From Gigaspora margarita (lineage: Eukaryota > Glomeromycota > Glomeromycetes > Diversisporales > Gigasporaceae), in contig WTPW01000504.1 in assembly GCA_009809945.1 (NCBI GenBank), positions 72,227 to 136,226 of the forward strand: a DNA stretch of 64,000 nucleotides. The letters are read 5' to 3'. Of the stretch, positions 35,727 to 47,936 are shown piece by piece (the first letter of the stretch is position 1; each line of letters starts with the position of its first letter). The notes below the pieces were generated by a model. That model worked only from the letters and a program-made list of their open reading frames with translations. It was not told the DNA's origin and ran no database searches. The position numbers and the translations under genes are program-made.

Positions 35727-38160
35727 ACTAAATGAATTCTTTTATAATCTTACTAATTAGAGTAGGCCTCACTATCTTATTATCAAAATTTTTGATTAAA
35801 AATTAATATTGAAAAGGAGTTTTTAAGGATAAAGACAAATTAAATAAATAACAGAAAAAATTTATTATTAACATTTAGTTATTTTTTAATCATTATCAAA
35901 ATCTTTTTATTTTTTAATCTAAATGAAGAAAAATATTAAGATAGTAAAAGTTATTTAAAATAAAAATAAGCAATTTAAGCTATATATATTATTTATTTGT
36001 TATAGTAAAATTCTTTAATAAATAATATTAGATAAAATTTTGTTGTCCTTACATTGCTTTTATTTTAGATTTGAAAAAAAATCATAAATGAGTTGGTGGT
36101 TTTGAAGATAAGAACTATAATATAAAATTAAATATAATAGGGGTTAAAAAACCTTAACTTTTTTGTGTGGTATAAAAAAGTAAATAGTGACTCAAAATAA
36201 GTTTTTCTAAATATGTTGGATCAGATGCATTATTTTTCTGGTAAATTTATTGGATTTGGAACATTTATGTAGTGTTTGTGGCTCAGATCGAATCTTATGT
36301 ACCAATTATTGTTAGTGAAGTCAAGAAAGTCACAAAGGTCTAGTTAGTTCATTAATTAGATTAATCCAATTAATTCAATTAATTCAATTAGTCAATTAAT
36401 TCAATCAACCTGATTTATCCAATTTAGTAAATTAAGATTTAGTAAACTTAGGGAATTAATTCAACTTATACCACAGCATTGTAGAAACTATAAATACGAT
36501 GTCTTTTGGCATCATTAATTAAGCATTTCTGGGAAAAGTTCAGTCGAGTTCAACATAGAAATGGTTTGCTCTATTAATTATCCCTGACAAGCAAATTCAT
36601 ATAAAGAATTAGTAGTTTACTCCTGTGATCTGTATTAAAGCCTCATGATATGATACAGAGCTCTAATCTAACTCCATAATTGCTCAGACATTGCCTACCA
36701 CTATTAGAGCATAGATTAGTTAATTTTTAGTGTGTTGTTTAGGTAGTATTAATATTGTGACACTTGTGAAACTTATAAGTTTTCAATTTCGATCCAGCCC
36801 AGCTATTCTTAGTAGGTGGATTGTGCTCACTTTGTGATATAAAATAATGATTACATTGAAATAGAGTAAGTGATGCAATGAGATTAATATAATCGGTCTA
36901 TCAAGTCTATTCTGATCCAATGTCCACTGATCTTTAGATTGGAATGCAGTAAAGGACCAAATAGAACAGTTTAAAGTTAGATAAGTTGGACTGTAAATTG
37001 TGATTTTCTAATTAAACAGTAGTCATCAAAATTATACCTCTATAAAATATAATCTCAGTTTTACAAATAAAATGTATTGAATTAAATTTTGTGTTCAGAA
37101 TTACAATACTTATGTGAATTATATCATTTGAAATAATTCATATTTCGAATAACTACAAAAAAAAAAAAAAAAAAAACATAAAATATTTCAGTTTCAATTG
37201 TACAGTAACAATTTTAATTTAATTTATTTGCTTAATCCTTGTTTTTTTTTTTTTAGTGTATTATAGTATCATTTGGAAGCTAATTTTAAAGTACAACATT
37301 ATGGTAGTCTGGCCAATTTAAGCATATAATTCAACATAATTTAGCTTCACCAAGGTAAAAACTTTAGCATCATGATAGTGTAAAGTATTATCAAACTTGG
37401 TTTTCAATAAACAAATCTATAAAATTTGATTTATTCTATAATTGTTCTCTGACAACCTACTTTTTTGACAATGAATCACAGATACAATAGCGCCATATTT
37501 TGAAACTTTTTGTACACATATTGATTTAAGGTGCTCTTAGATATCTTCCTTAGTAGGTTACTGAACGATCTGATTAAAATTTAAGCCAAAAAAATACTAG
37601 AGTCATCCTACCAAATCCAAAATTGTTATTTGAATAAGAACGAGAATATTTATTTCAATCATAAACTCAATGCATTTTAATTATTTTGATTATATGCATT
37701 TTAAAAGAAAAAACAAGAATAATTAATAAATGGGTCCATAATATTTTACTGACAATCACTTTACAGATACCCTATTTCACTGACAAATTATTCACTAACA
37801 AGTTCATTTTACTGACAGTACATTTCACTGAAGCTCATTTTACCAACAAGTATTTTTCTATAAAAAGCACTCTAACTTTAAACCTAATTTTACCCTAACC
37901 CTACCCTAACTCTAATGACAATTCCCAGAATTACTTTATTAGTGAAATGAGCTTCGGTAAAATGAACTGTCAGTAAAATGAACTTGTTGGTGAATAATTT
38001 GTCAGTGAAATGGAGTGTCTGTAAAGTGATTGTCAGTGAAATGATGCCACCCTTAATAAATATAAAGCAATACAGTATTATGTTTATCAGTCAGGCAATA
38101 TATTGGATCTGTTGATATATGAGTGTTAGTTTATAATAAAAATTATAATACATATCCATG
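35727..38160 (+). repeat. Gene-less paralogous copy (A) of the chitin-binding gene's 3' flank
   Basis: AATGAATTCTTTTATAATCTTACTAATTAGAGTA and what follows match the sequence after the stop codons at 49134 and 53410, and the match continues over about 2.4 kb to the GATATATGAGTGTT region. Homology begins at the stop-codon position; no chitin-binding exon precedes it. Confidence 0.85.
37732..38052. mobile_element. MITE of the CACTGACAA family, 321 bp, 9-bp target duplication TTAATAAAT
   Basis: The ends GGGTCCATAATATTTTACTG and (right, reverse-complemented) GGGTGGCATCATTTCACTG are inverted, and multiple TTCACTGACA units fill both arms. TTAATAAAT flanks both sides (37723-37731, 38053-38061). The equivalent place in copy C (near 51805) is empty. 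CCCTAACCCTACCCTAAC lies at the centre. 9-bp duplications suit Mutator-like elements. Confidence 0.88.
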
Positions 38161-38574
38161 GATTTGCAGTTCACCCCAAAATTTTTGACATGCCTGAATT
38201 TGACCATTACACAATACAGAGTGCGTCAAATAGTTGGCATCTAATCATATGTGTTGTAATCAATGATCATCAATTATTTGACACCAGATAATCTAATGCA
38301 GTAGCTTATTATTATCTAAGTTAACCAGATAAGTTAACCAGATTTAAATGGTAGGACCACCTAACCAGGAAATTCCCATTGATTAACAAGATAAGTATCA
38401 TATTTATTTTTTTTTTGTGTACAGTACATCTGTTTTTTTATAAACCTCTAGTCCTTTTTATAGAGTTGCTTCTCTTGAGTCTTGGGGTCTTCATTTCTTG
38501 GTGCCTTCTTTTTGCTGATATCATCGCTGGTGTCATCATTTGTCAGTGCTATCGTTTTGGCATTAGTATTCTAG
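38161..38574. other. No gene recognised
   Basis: A small imperfect hairpin at 38226-38285 (GTCAAATAGTTG / CAATTATTTGAC). A 70-codon hydrophobic frame at 38379-38591 lacks support. Confidence 0.4.
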
Positions 38575-38740
38575 TATTGCCATTTCAATAAATAGTATCT
38601 TTAGCATCGCCATTTCATGGGTGGTTGTCTTTTATGTTGCCATTTTATAGGTGGTCACCTTTGGTGTCATTTCATAGGTGGTCATCTTTGGTGTTGCCAT
38701 TTAAGTGTGGTTGTTTGGTATCGCTTTTTGTATTGTATAT
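38575..38740 (+). repeat. Minisatellite, about 33-bp unit, four worn copies
   Basis: Units of the type GCCATTTCATAGGTGGTCAT followed by CTTTGGTGTT repeat head to tail. Confidence 0.7.
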
Positions 38741-39059
38741 GGTTTGTATGTTTCTTTAGTGATTGATTGTAGGTTTAATTTTCTAAATAATGTGGTTGAC
38801 AGTAAATTACTTTAACATAGGCGGCATTGAAGTATTGAATGGTATGGACCAATTCTTTGGCGCATTTCTATTTTTTAACAAATATGGTAGCTTTCTTTGT
38901 AATGTAGTGACTTTTAGGTTAGGGTTAGTGGATAGGTTGAAGCTAGGGTAAGATTAGCAGTCAGGGTAATGGTTAAAATAGGATTAGTAGTAGAGTACGA
39001 TATAGTTTGGTTAGTATTTGTAGTTATGTTTCAAATGCAATGCAACAAATAAATAAATA

Positions 39060-39552
39060 ACCGTGTAAGAAAATTGTACCGGATAGGCACGGAAATCCAC
39101 GTTAATGTACGTGAGTCTGTGGCACAGATTGAGAACTGTTTTTTTATGTATTGTGGACCGTTTGCTAGTGCATTTCGGACCGTAATTGGACCGGGTTTTG
39201 TAGCACTTTACTAATCTAAAATCCACGGATTTTGGCACAGATTTTAAGAAAGTTTTGGGCCGTTTGCACATGCATTTTGGACTGTAATGGACCAGATTTT
39301 GTGCTACTTTACGTGCTATTATGAAATACGTGCCATTATGTGAAACAGTTCTATATGTGTCATTTCGAATACGTGCTCACACTACTAACGTGCTAATACG
39401 TGTCATTCCCGGCATGAAATACATGCATATGCGTGTTACTATGAGACGTGCTATTACATATATCGTGCATGGGTGTGTCACCATGGATGTGCTATTCTCA
39501 ACATTCCCGATGCCAACACGTGCCACATTCTGGTTCACATTTCTTACAGGGT
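39060..39552. mobile_element. MITE with ACCGTGTAAGAAA ends, 493 bp
   Basis: The left end ACCGTGTAAGAAAATTGTAC matches the right end reverse-complemented, ACCCTGTAAGAAATGTGAAC. AAATA flanks both sides. The interior has two similar blocks of about 100 bp (GGACCGTTTGCTAGTGCATTT / GGGCCGTTTGCACATGCATTT) and many ACGTGCTATTA-like words. It is markedly less AT-rich than its surroundings. The reading frames inside it are not genes. Confidence 0.72.
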
Positions 39553-39834
39553 AAATATACTATATTTTTATTTTAAATTTTTTTTTATATTTGCAAAACA
39601 TTAAAGTTGATGAAAAGGATGAGCTATATAATTATAAGACAATAATGTAATAATTATATTGTAAAAGAATCACGGGTGCAGGAATATGTAATAATTTAAA
39701 TTTTTTCAAATAAAATAAAGTTTTAATAAATTATTTTATTATTTATATAACAATAATAATTATGATATATATTAGTTTATAAAATTTTATAATAAATAAA
39801 AATAGTTACAAAGTTATTTACAAATCTGAATTAA

Positions 39835-41070
39835 AATATATAGCAAACCCAAATTAAATATGTATTTTGAAACCCAAACTAAATTGTATCACGAAACCCA
39901 AGTAAATATAAGGTAAAAAGAGGTAATTTGACGAAGTTAAAGTAACTAATATAAAAATTTTTTTATTTTAATATATAAAAATTTTTTATTTATTTGTTTA
40001 AAACTTATACGTAATATTGAACAAGTTTTATATAAAAAATAGTAGTATAGTAAATTGTTTTAGATTATAGCAACCGGGTTTGTACATCGTACAAAAAAGT
40101 CAAATTTTAGAGGGGTAGGGGTAATTTGATGAATTTAGAATATCTTGTTATACAATGATCAGAATTAGATCATTTTTATACCATTTGATTCAGCTCATTG
40201 AGATGAATTAAATGGTGCAAAGATATCTAATTCTGATTACTGGTTCACAAAATATCATCAATTAAGTGCTGCATAAAAAATATAAAACCAAATTGAGGGG
40301 TATTCTGATGAAATACAACTTTGGATATAAGGTAAGTGCTTTACGATACTAAGTAAATCGACCTTCTTACTTTAAGTAAAGTTGTTCGGAATATAAAATT
40401 ACACGTATCCTGAAATTTTGATGAAATTTGGATAACATTTTATTAATTGACTTTTACAAAATACGTTTCTACGAAAAAATTTTAAATTTTTTCGTAGAAA
40501 CGTATTTTGTAAAAGTCAATTAATAAAATGTTATCCAAATTTCATCAAAATTTCAGGATACGTGTAATTTTATATTCCGAACAACTTTACTTAAAGTAAG
40601 AAGGTCGATTTACTTAGTATCGTAAAGCACTTACCTTATAGCCAAATTGTATTTCGTCAGAATAACTCTTAAAGTTGTTTTTGTGCAAGCACTTAATTGA
40701 TGATATCTCGTGATCCAGTGATCAGAATTGGATGATTTTTGTTCTATTCGATTCATCTAGATGAGCTGAATCGAATAGTATAAAAATTATATGATTCCGA
40801 TCATTGTATCACAAGATATTCTAAATTCGTCAAATTACTCCTATTCGTAAATTACCCCTTTTTACCTTATATTGCAAAATCTAAGCTATATATACCATGA
40901 AACTCATACTAAAATATATATCACGAAACTCTAAAATACTAATACTAAATGCATGTCAAAATATATTACGAAGCCCAAACCAAATATATGTCACAAGATC
41001 TAAACAAACTAAATATGTGTCGCAAGATCTAAACAAAAGTTAAGTGTGCATTGTTGAAATCTAAACAAAC
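39835..41070 (+). repeat. Worn minisatellite split by an inserted palindrome
   Basis: AACCCAAACTAAATTGTATCACGA-like units of about 25-30 bp occur at 39835-39905 and again at about 40895-41070, on both sides of the palindromic element. Confidence 0.65.
39909..40869. mobile_element. Large palindromic element with about 150-bp perfect inner arms
   Basis: The outer ends TAAGGTAAAAAGAGGTAATT and (right, reverse-complemented) TAAGGTAAAAAGGGGTAATT are flanked by TA. The inner arms, 40327-40478 and about 40487-40638, are identical by eye with almost no loop. The middle arms (40120-40290 versus 40680-40850) are diverged. No frame. Confidence 0.85.
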
Positions 41071-42590
41071 TAAAAAGTTAAACTTTGTGAATTTAAATTT
41101 TTAAAATTGAAAAAAAAATTTAATTTAAAATTAACTTCTCTTATTTTTTATTAAATTCGATTCTTTCTAAAAAAAGCTCATGGGTTTTTAAGTAGGCTCA
41201 TGGGTTTTATTATATTCTCTGGGAGAAACAACGAATTTGACATGTGGTTTTGGGGTACATTTTTTATTTATATCCAATCAACATGTGACTTTTTGCAGAT
41301 CATTGTATATTTTGGGGACTAATTTAAAAGCCCAATTTCCCAAATTGGCGAATATAAAAAATATCTAAACTTACTATAAACTTTAGCTGAGATTATTTTC
41401 AGCCTACATATTAACTTTTTTCAAATTTTGGGATTAAGCATATCGAAAATAGTAGAATAAGGTTATTAAAAACACTTTGTTAATATAATTTTGCAAATTT
41501 TGCAAATTTTCTTAATAAAATTTTTTTAAAAAATATTTCTAATTTTAAAACTACAATTATAGTGTTCCAATACTCATATAAAAGTGCCTTCTGCAACAGC
41601 TATAACAGAGTTCTGGATAAAAGCTTTTATGCAATCAAATACCAAACAATAAAAATAAAAATAAAAAACAAAAAAAAAACCAAAAAAATCAATACAATAC
41701 TATTGAGAAGGAGAAATTAGTCATTGGGTTGGATTATCAGGTGTCATGTGTTCTTTCACACACATGACTGCTATGACTAGTGTTGTTAGATGAAGTCTAT
41801 TTTCAAATAGCAAAAGACAAAATCTAAATGAAAAAAAAATAAAGTCTAAACCTTTTGACAAAACGTCAAAATTCTAGTGAATTATCAAAATTTTAAACCT
41901 TAGCTGAATCTCAAAATCTCTTAAATGCTGGCAACCCAGCTAAACAAAGCCATCTTATGGCTGAGTTATTCATATTATATGTTTATTTTGTTTATACAAA
42001 ATTAGCTATTAAAAAATAGGTTGAGTATAAACTATATGCTAAAGGTTTAATAATGTGCTCTATCGTTTTTAATAACTTAGTCATTGTGTTCTCATATTTA
42101 AATGTTATGCGCCAAATGAGATTTGGTCTAAATTAAATTAGGGTTGACGTAAAATTATGGTAAAGTAAGGAGTTAGTTTTGGCCAGTTGTTGCTGATCAT
42201 TTAATGCTGGTCAAATGACAGTCATCTGATATGTGTCAGATTTAATCTAATGCAAGTTTTAAACTGATACACAATATTTATACCTAAAAACAATAGAGTA
42301 TTTATTAGATATTCTGACTTTTCATATGGATAAATTTTTTTTATTGGTAATTATTAAAAGTTAATGATAATATTTCATAAATTTTTAAGTATAATCTCCA
42401 GTAAAATAGAATTGATATTATACTAAAATTGAATTGTACATTTTCCTAGTAAATGAATATATAAAAAAAATAAAAATAAAAATACTGTATAAACTGTGAA
42501 ATAATGTGAAGGAGCATGGTTGCAAATTTCAGCCTAAATTAGATTAATTTACTAAAATTTGAAATAACTCTCTATGCGTTATTTTGAGGT
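41071..42590. other. No gene recognised
   Basis: AT-rich, with an A-rich stretch at 41645-41690. No domain-bearing frame. Confidence 0.5.
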
Positions 42591-43455
42591 TATACAGCAA
42601 ATATAAAAATAAAAAATAACTTAAAATAAAAAAAAAACAAAATAAAAAAATAATTTAAAATAAAAAAATAAGATAAAAAATAATTTAAAATAAAAAAAAT
42701 AAGATAAAAAAATAATTTAAAATAAAAAATATTTTAAAATAAAAAAATAAAAAAAAATAAAAGAAAAAAAATAAATTAAAATAAAAAATAAGTTAAAATA
42801 AAAAAAAAATAAAATAAAATAAATTTTAAAATAAAAAATAACTTAATTAGCAATTCACGTAAGAACAGGACAAAAGGTTGAGATAAGTATTTATATAGTT
42901 TTAATAGTAATATGGAATCCAATTTTCCAAAATTATATAGTAAAAACACGGGTTTTTTTAAAATTCAAAATTTCAGCTCTTAGTAAAGTATTTTTATTTT
43001 TAGAAAATTCTACTGGACTTTAAATAAAAAGAAAGACAAATACTATATTTTTATATCTATATAATTTAATTTTATATTATATTTAAACTATTAATACTTT
43101 ATATTGTAGGCAAACTGGATTCCAACATTTGGAATATTATAGTAAATTTGCTTATTTTTATTATATAAAATTTTATAAAATGTTCTTATGTGAATTGCTA
43201 ATTAAAATAAAAAAATAATTTAAAACAAAAAAATAATAATTTAAAATAAAAAAATAATTTAAAATAAAAAAGAATAATTTAAAAAAAAATAATTTAAAAT
43301 AATAATTTAAAAAAAAAATAATTTAAATAAAAAAATTTAAAATAAAAATAATTTAAATAAAAAAAACATAATTTAAAATAAAAAACAATTTAAAATAAAA
43401 AATAATTAAAATAAAAAAAATAATTTAAAATATAATAATAATTTAAGGAGTTAAT

Positions 43456-43815
43456 TAGGCATCACACGCTACGATGTGCTTGTATATCGCACCCCAATGA
43501 TTTAGAAGATCAGGCGTAACATGCAAATTTTCTTTGTATGACAAAATAAAGAAATTTTTCTAAAATTTGTAATATCAAAAATGTTCATCTACTTAACCAC
43601 CTTTCATGCTCTAACAAAAAAAATTTCTTGCAAAATTTTGTATATACGATATTATCTACTCTAACTTCTAACACTAACCCTTACCCTAACCCTTACCCTA
43701 ACCTAACCTTATATTAATTTAAATTTTGTTATATCGAACATTTGTTACATGGATCTATAATATAAGTTTACATATATGTGTGCGATGAATTAGCATATCG
43801 CAGGGCGCGTTGCAT
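43456..43815. mobile_element. MITE with GCATCACACGC...ATCGCAC ends and telomere-like core
   Basis: The left end GCATCACACGCTACGATGTG and the right end reverse-complemented, GCAACGCGCCCTGCGATATG, agree imperfectly and continue to ATCGCAC. The centre has CTTACCCTAACCCTTACCC. Confidence 0.6.
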
Positions 43816-43981
43816 ATATTTATCCATAATTTAAAATAAAATAATAATTTAAAATAAAAAATAATTTAAAATAAAAAATAATTTAAATAAAAAAATAATT
43901 TAAAATAAAAAAAAAATTTATAATAGAAAAATAATTTAAAATAAAGAAATAATTTAAAATAGAAAAAATAATTTAAAGAAT

Positions 43982-44207
43982 TGTTGCAGCTGATGCTAAA
44001 AATGGCTGATGCTGAAATTTGACCTATTTTGGTACAAATTTTTTAAAATTTTTTTGGGGTAAGTTTGTCAGTATATTTTTTAGAGTAGGGTTAGGGTTTA
44101 GGGTTAGAATTGATTATTAAAGAGTATATGTAGATTTTAGCAGGGCATATATTTTCAAATTGTGACCCCAAATTTCAGTATAGCCATTTTCAGCATCAGC
44201 TGTGACA
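43982..44207. mobile_element. 5-bp-TSD MITE family, copy 2 (226 bp)
   Basis: Ends TGTTGCAGCTGATGC and GCATCAGCTGTGACA, duplication AGAAT on both sides, core GTAGGGTTAGGGTTTAGGG. In opposite orientation to copy 1. Confidence 0.87.
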
Positions 44208-44221
44208 AGAATTAATTTAAC

Positions 44222-44520
44222 ATTCGTCAGTGGTGAAATTCACCAGTAATTATCTATACATATTATATATATCAAAACAAATAAAAAATTAAATCTCCTT
44301 AATAAGGGTAAGAATAAAGGTTATAGATTAGAATAGAGCTTTATATATAGTAAAATTTAGTAAAGAATTTTTTTGAATAAAAAAAAGTAGTTTCATAGAC
44401 AAAATTTTTAGATAGAAGTAATTTTTTAAAAAATTCTTATTTTTGTTACACAAAATTGTTTTGCATATTACACCTAATCTTTAATTCTAATGGATTGGTG
44501 AAATTTACTACTGGTGAGCT
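44222..44520. mobile_element. Worn relative of the 23327-23675 MITE
   Basis: GTAGTTTCATAGACAAAATT and TTACACCTAATCTTTA match the right half of that element. The ends (CACCAGTAATT / AGTAGTAAATTTCACC) are poorly conserved. Confidence 0.45.
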
Positions 44521-44889
44521 TAAACTTATCCATTAATTTTTAAAAAAATAAAAAAAAATTAATTTAAATAAAATTAAAAATTAATTTAAATAAAATTAAA
44601 AATTAATTTAAAAAAATAAAAAATTAATTTAATTTAATTTAATTTAAATAAAAAATTAATTTAATTTAAAAAAAAAAATTAATTTAATTTAATTTAATTT
44701 AAAAAAAAAATTAATTTAATTTAATTTAATTTAAAAAAAAAAATTAATTTAAATAAAATTAAAAAATTAATTTTAATAAAATTAAAAAAAATTAATTTAA
44801 ATAAAATTAAAAATTAATTTTAAAAAAAATAAAAAAAATTAATTTAAATAAAATTAAAATTAATTTTAATAAAATTAAAAAAAAAAGAA

Positions 44890-46165
44890 AGAAAAAATAA
44901 ATAATAAAAAAGCCAAAATTTTAGTTCCTACTTGCTATCCTCTCATATATGCTTATTTCAGTTTGTGATGAAACGACTCAAGGAAAAAGAGCTTCTGAAT
45001 TGTTTTTTATTCGATTGTGAAGAACTACCCTATGAAAAAGAACTATATAGTAAATATATAGTGAATATATAAAAAATTTAAAAATACACAGAAACATATA
45101 CCAAAAACTGCAATTTACTATTTTTCTAAACACTGTATATTTTTAAATATGCCTTTTTTATAGGGCTAGAGAACCAGTTTTGATTAAAAAGAAATATTTA
45201 AACATGTAACTTTTACGAAAATAACAATTACTAACAATTATTTGTATCGATACTTTTTTACATTAATTTTTAAGTCATCTGATTAGTGATTTATTTCATT
45301 CTATAAGAGACAAAGTTTGCATTCAGCCAATAGGAACTTGGGGAATTAGTAAACTCAAAATTCCAAATGATGCAGATCCGATCACTAGATCATGAGAATT
45401 TTGGTTGTAAAAACTGTATATATGTACGAAGGTCTGTTTTTCGGAGAATGCATTATATAATTATTTATTTATTTTTTTTTTTTGCTCCTCTCTTTTGTAA
45501 GAGGAATGTAATATTAACTACTGAATCAAATTTATCTGACCTAATAAGCAACCCAACTATAGACTAAATTTAACTTGAAGTCAATTTGTTATAATAGATT
45601 TATAAATTTACTACTTTAAAAATAGTTTGTCCATCTTATATTTTTGTTTCATTTCCTCTTCCCCCTCTTCCAAAAGTATTGGAAAGTGATGTTAACCGAA
45701 TAATTAAGTTTGAACAGCTTAATAATATTTAGAAATTTATATAAATAGATATTTATAAGGCCACACAAAGTTGATTTTTCTTTTGCATTCCATTTTTTAA
45801 TTTTTTCAATTTTTTTTTTAGATCCCAATTGTTTGATTCTTGACATCTTTTTCCCTGCAATTTTCATCCGATGTCACCCGATAGAGACCTTAGTTTCCCC
45901 ACAATTGTCTGATAGGACTGTCAGGAAAAATATAACTGCTGACCCAATTTTTTGTTCCTTATTGTGCAAAATGAAAAATTACCTTGTATGACCTTAAATG
46001 TGAACATTATTCTATTTGCAATTAATCAAAAAACAAAACAAACCAAAAAAAATAAAATAAAATAAAATAAACATCTGTCTGTTCGAATTTTGAAATCCAT
46101 GTAATGCAAAATAAAAATCAACTTTGCGTAGCCTAAAATATAAATTATATATTTTATATAAATAT
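44890..46165. other. No gene recognised
   Basis: Frames at 45367-45567 (+) and 45649-45867 (-) have no motif or coding signature. An (AAAAT)n stretch lies near 46050. Confidence 0.5.
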
Positions 46166-46167
46166 AT

Positions 46168-46416
46168 GGGGTGAAGTCAATAGAAAACAGGCAAATTGTT
46201 TTTAATAACTTTTTTTAAAAATTTGAATTGAAATATCTTAGCAATTATCAAATCAAATTTAATAAAAATTTTTTTATTTTAATTTTATAACTATATAAAT
46301 TTAAAATAAAAAAAGGTTTATTAGATTTGGTTTGATAATTGTTAAGATATTTTGATCTAAAGTTTAAAAAACTTTTACTTAGAAAATATTTGCCTGTTTT
46401 CTATTGACCTCCCCCC
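46168..46416. mobile_element. MITE of the TCAATAGAAAA family, copy 2
   Basis: Inverted ends GGGGTGAAGTCAATAGAAAA and (right, reverse-complemented) GGGGGGAGGTCAATAGAAAA. The interior matches 17100-17345. ATAT on both sides is too simple to call a duplication. Confidence 0.75.
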
Positions 46417-46558
46417 ATATAATCATACATTAAGAAAAATATATTTGATTTATCTAACAAAAAACTGGATTTTTTGTGTTGATCAAATTAACAAATATGA
46501 TTGGTCAATTTGCATATCTCTTAATAAATGATCGGTAAAAATTTTTAGCGCACAGTAC

Positions 46559-47145
46559 TAGGGTGATAAACGGACTAAGTAATCAAAACTATGTCAGGTG
46601 TATTAGTAATTTTAATATGATCAGATTTTTTCAGTGAAATTAAAAATGATTGACTAAAATATCATTTTACTTCAATTAATTATAAGAAAAGTACAAAATT
46701 CTAAAANATTCNGCTGAATATTTCGCTTCTTTTTCTAATTTCTTTTTGAGTGAAATCTCTTCATAAGAATTATCTCTAAAAAGTTACGCTCGATTTTTCG
46801 CAAAAGCTATAGTATATTTTTTTGGTTGTGCTTATTGTACGAAGTTTTTTTAATAAATTTATATATTCTATTAGTTGAACACCTAAAATTTACATATTAA
46901 CAAAAAATATTCGAACGTAATTTTGTTTTTTGTCACTTTTTAGACATTTTGTGAAAATTTCAAAGCAATTTTTTGACTTTTTAGTGAGTTGAATCGGCTT
47001 GAAATTTTTAATAAATATATTAACATTACCGTTATATCGATATGTATCAATAATGATTCCTTCATGTAACATGAAAAATCTGCAATATATTAAATTCTAT
47101 AGTTAACTTACATAGTTTTGATTACTTAGTCCGTTTATCACCCTA
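46559..47145. mobile_element. MITE, 587 bp, perfect 35-bp inverted ends, 9-bp duplication GCACAGTAC
   Basis: The element begins TAGGGTGATAAACGGACTAA and ends with its exact reverse complement; the match runs 35 bases without a mismatch. GCACAGTAC lies at 46550-46558 and 47146-47154. Two N bases are inside. No coding sequence. Perfect ends mean recent movement, or selection by a transposase still present elsewhere. 9 bp suits a Mutator-like transposase. Confidence 0.92.
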
Positions 47146-47159
47146 GCACAGTACGTACT

Positions 47160-47570
47160 GTACAGTGCTGTTCGGAGTACTGAATGAATTCTTTTATAAT
47201 CTTACCGATTAGAGTAGGCCTCACTATTTTATTATCAAAATTTTTGGCTATTTTTTAATTATTATCGAAATCTTTTTATCTTTTAATCTAAAAGAAGAAA
47301 AATATTAAGATTGTAAAAGCTATTCAAAATAGAAAAATAAGCGATCTAAGTAATATTTATTATTTATTTACCATAGTAAAATTCTTTAATAAATACTATT
47401 AGATAAAATTTTGTTATCCTTACATTGCTTTTATTTTAAATTTGAAAAAAATAATCATAAACAAGTTGGAGTTTTAAATTAGTTTTGGAATAAGAACTAT
47501 AATATAAAATTAAATATAATAGAGGTTAAAAAAACTTAGCTTTTTTGTGCGGTATAAAAGGGTAAATAGT
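47160..47570 (+). repeat. Short gene-less copy (B) of the chitin-binding gene's 3' flank
   Basis: GTACTGAATGAATTCTTTTA at 47178 and about 400 bases after it match copy A and the flanks at 49130 and 53405, then the match stops near TAAAAGGGTAAATAGTTGC. Confidence 0.8.
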
Positions 47571-47936
47571 TGCAAATTGCTTATGAAGCCGCATAATATT
47601 TAACAGTCTAAGCATCGCCACAAAAAAAAAGTAGCTTACATCATAATTAAAACGCAAAACCAATAACGAAGCTTTTTAAATAATAATTTATCATTAATGT
47701 GCTTCAGAGATTTAACTATGGCGGAACTATTTTTTTTTTTGTGGGCAATGCTAGGTCTGCTCATAATAAACAATTTTTAAGTTTTCATATTTTGCTACAT
47801 TTTACCTGTTTTGCCATGTTTCACCAGTTTTGCTATGTTTCACCAGTTTAACCATCTTTCGTCATTTTAACAATATTTTGTCAGTTTTGTCATTTTTTGA
47901 CAGTTTCGACATGCTTAGTCAGTTTCAGCATTTCGT
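47571..47936. repeat. Hairpin plus tandem TTTCACCAGTTTTGCCATG motifs
   Basis: GCATCGCCACAAAAAAAAAGTAGC (near 47612) pairs imperfectly with the T-rich TTTTTTTTGTGGGCAATGC (near 47735). Then four or five worn TTTTGCCATGTTTCACCAG units follow at 47785-47930. Probably a broken foldback element. Confidence 0.4.

Larger units (their letters stand above)
42595..44885 (+). repeat. A-rich low-complexity tract (AAAATAATTTAA type)
   Basis: Long runs of AAAATAAAAAAATAATTTAA words at 42595-42840, 43205-43445, 43830-43980 and 44545-44885 are separated by inserted elements and ordinary AT-rich DNA. The last part changes to AATTTAATTTAATTTAA repeats. Confidence 0.9.

Noticed and set aside
37680..38600. Small secreted or membrane proteins at 37686-37898 and 38379-38591
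   Set aside because: The first lies in MITE arms. The second overlaps minisatellite-like sequence and has no counterpart in the paralogous units.
39321..39554. Met-rich 77-codon frame
   Set aside because: It lies inside a MITE and is made of repeated ACGTG-type words.
7985..41070. CRISPR arrays
   Set aside because: All tandem arrays have no unique spacers, and the sequence is eukaryotic.
45367..45867. Two short frames (+ and -)
   Set aside because: No motif, no codon signature, low-complexity content.
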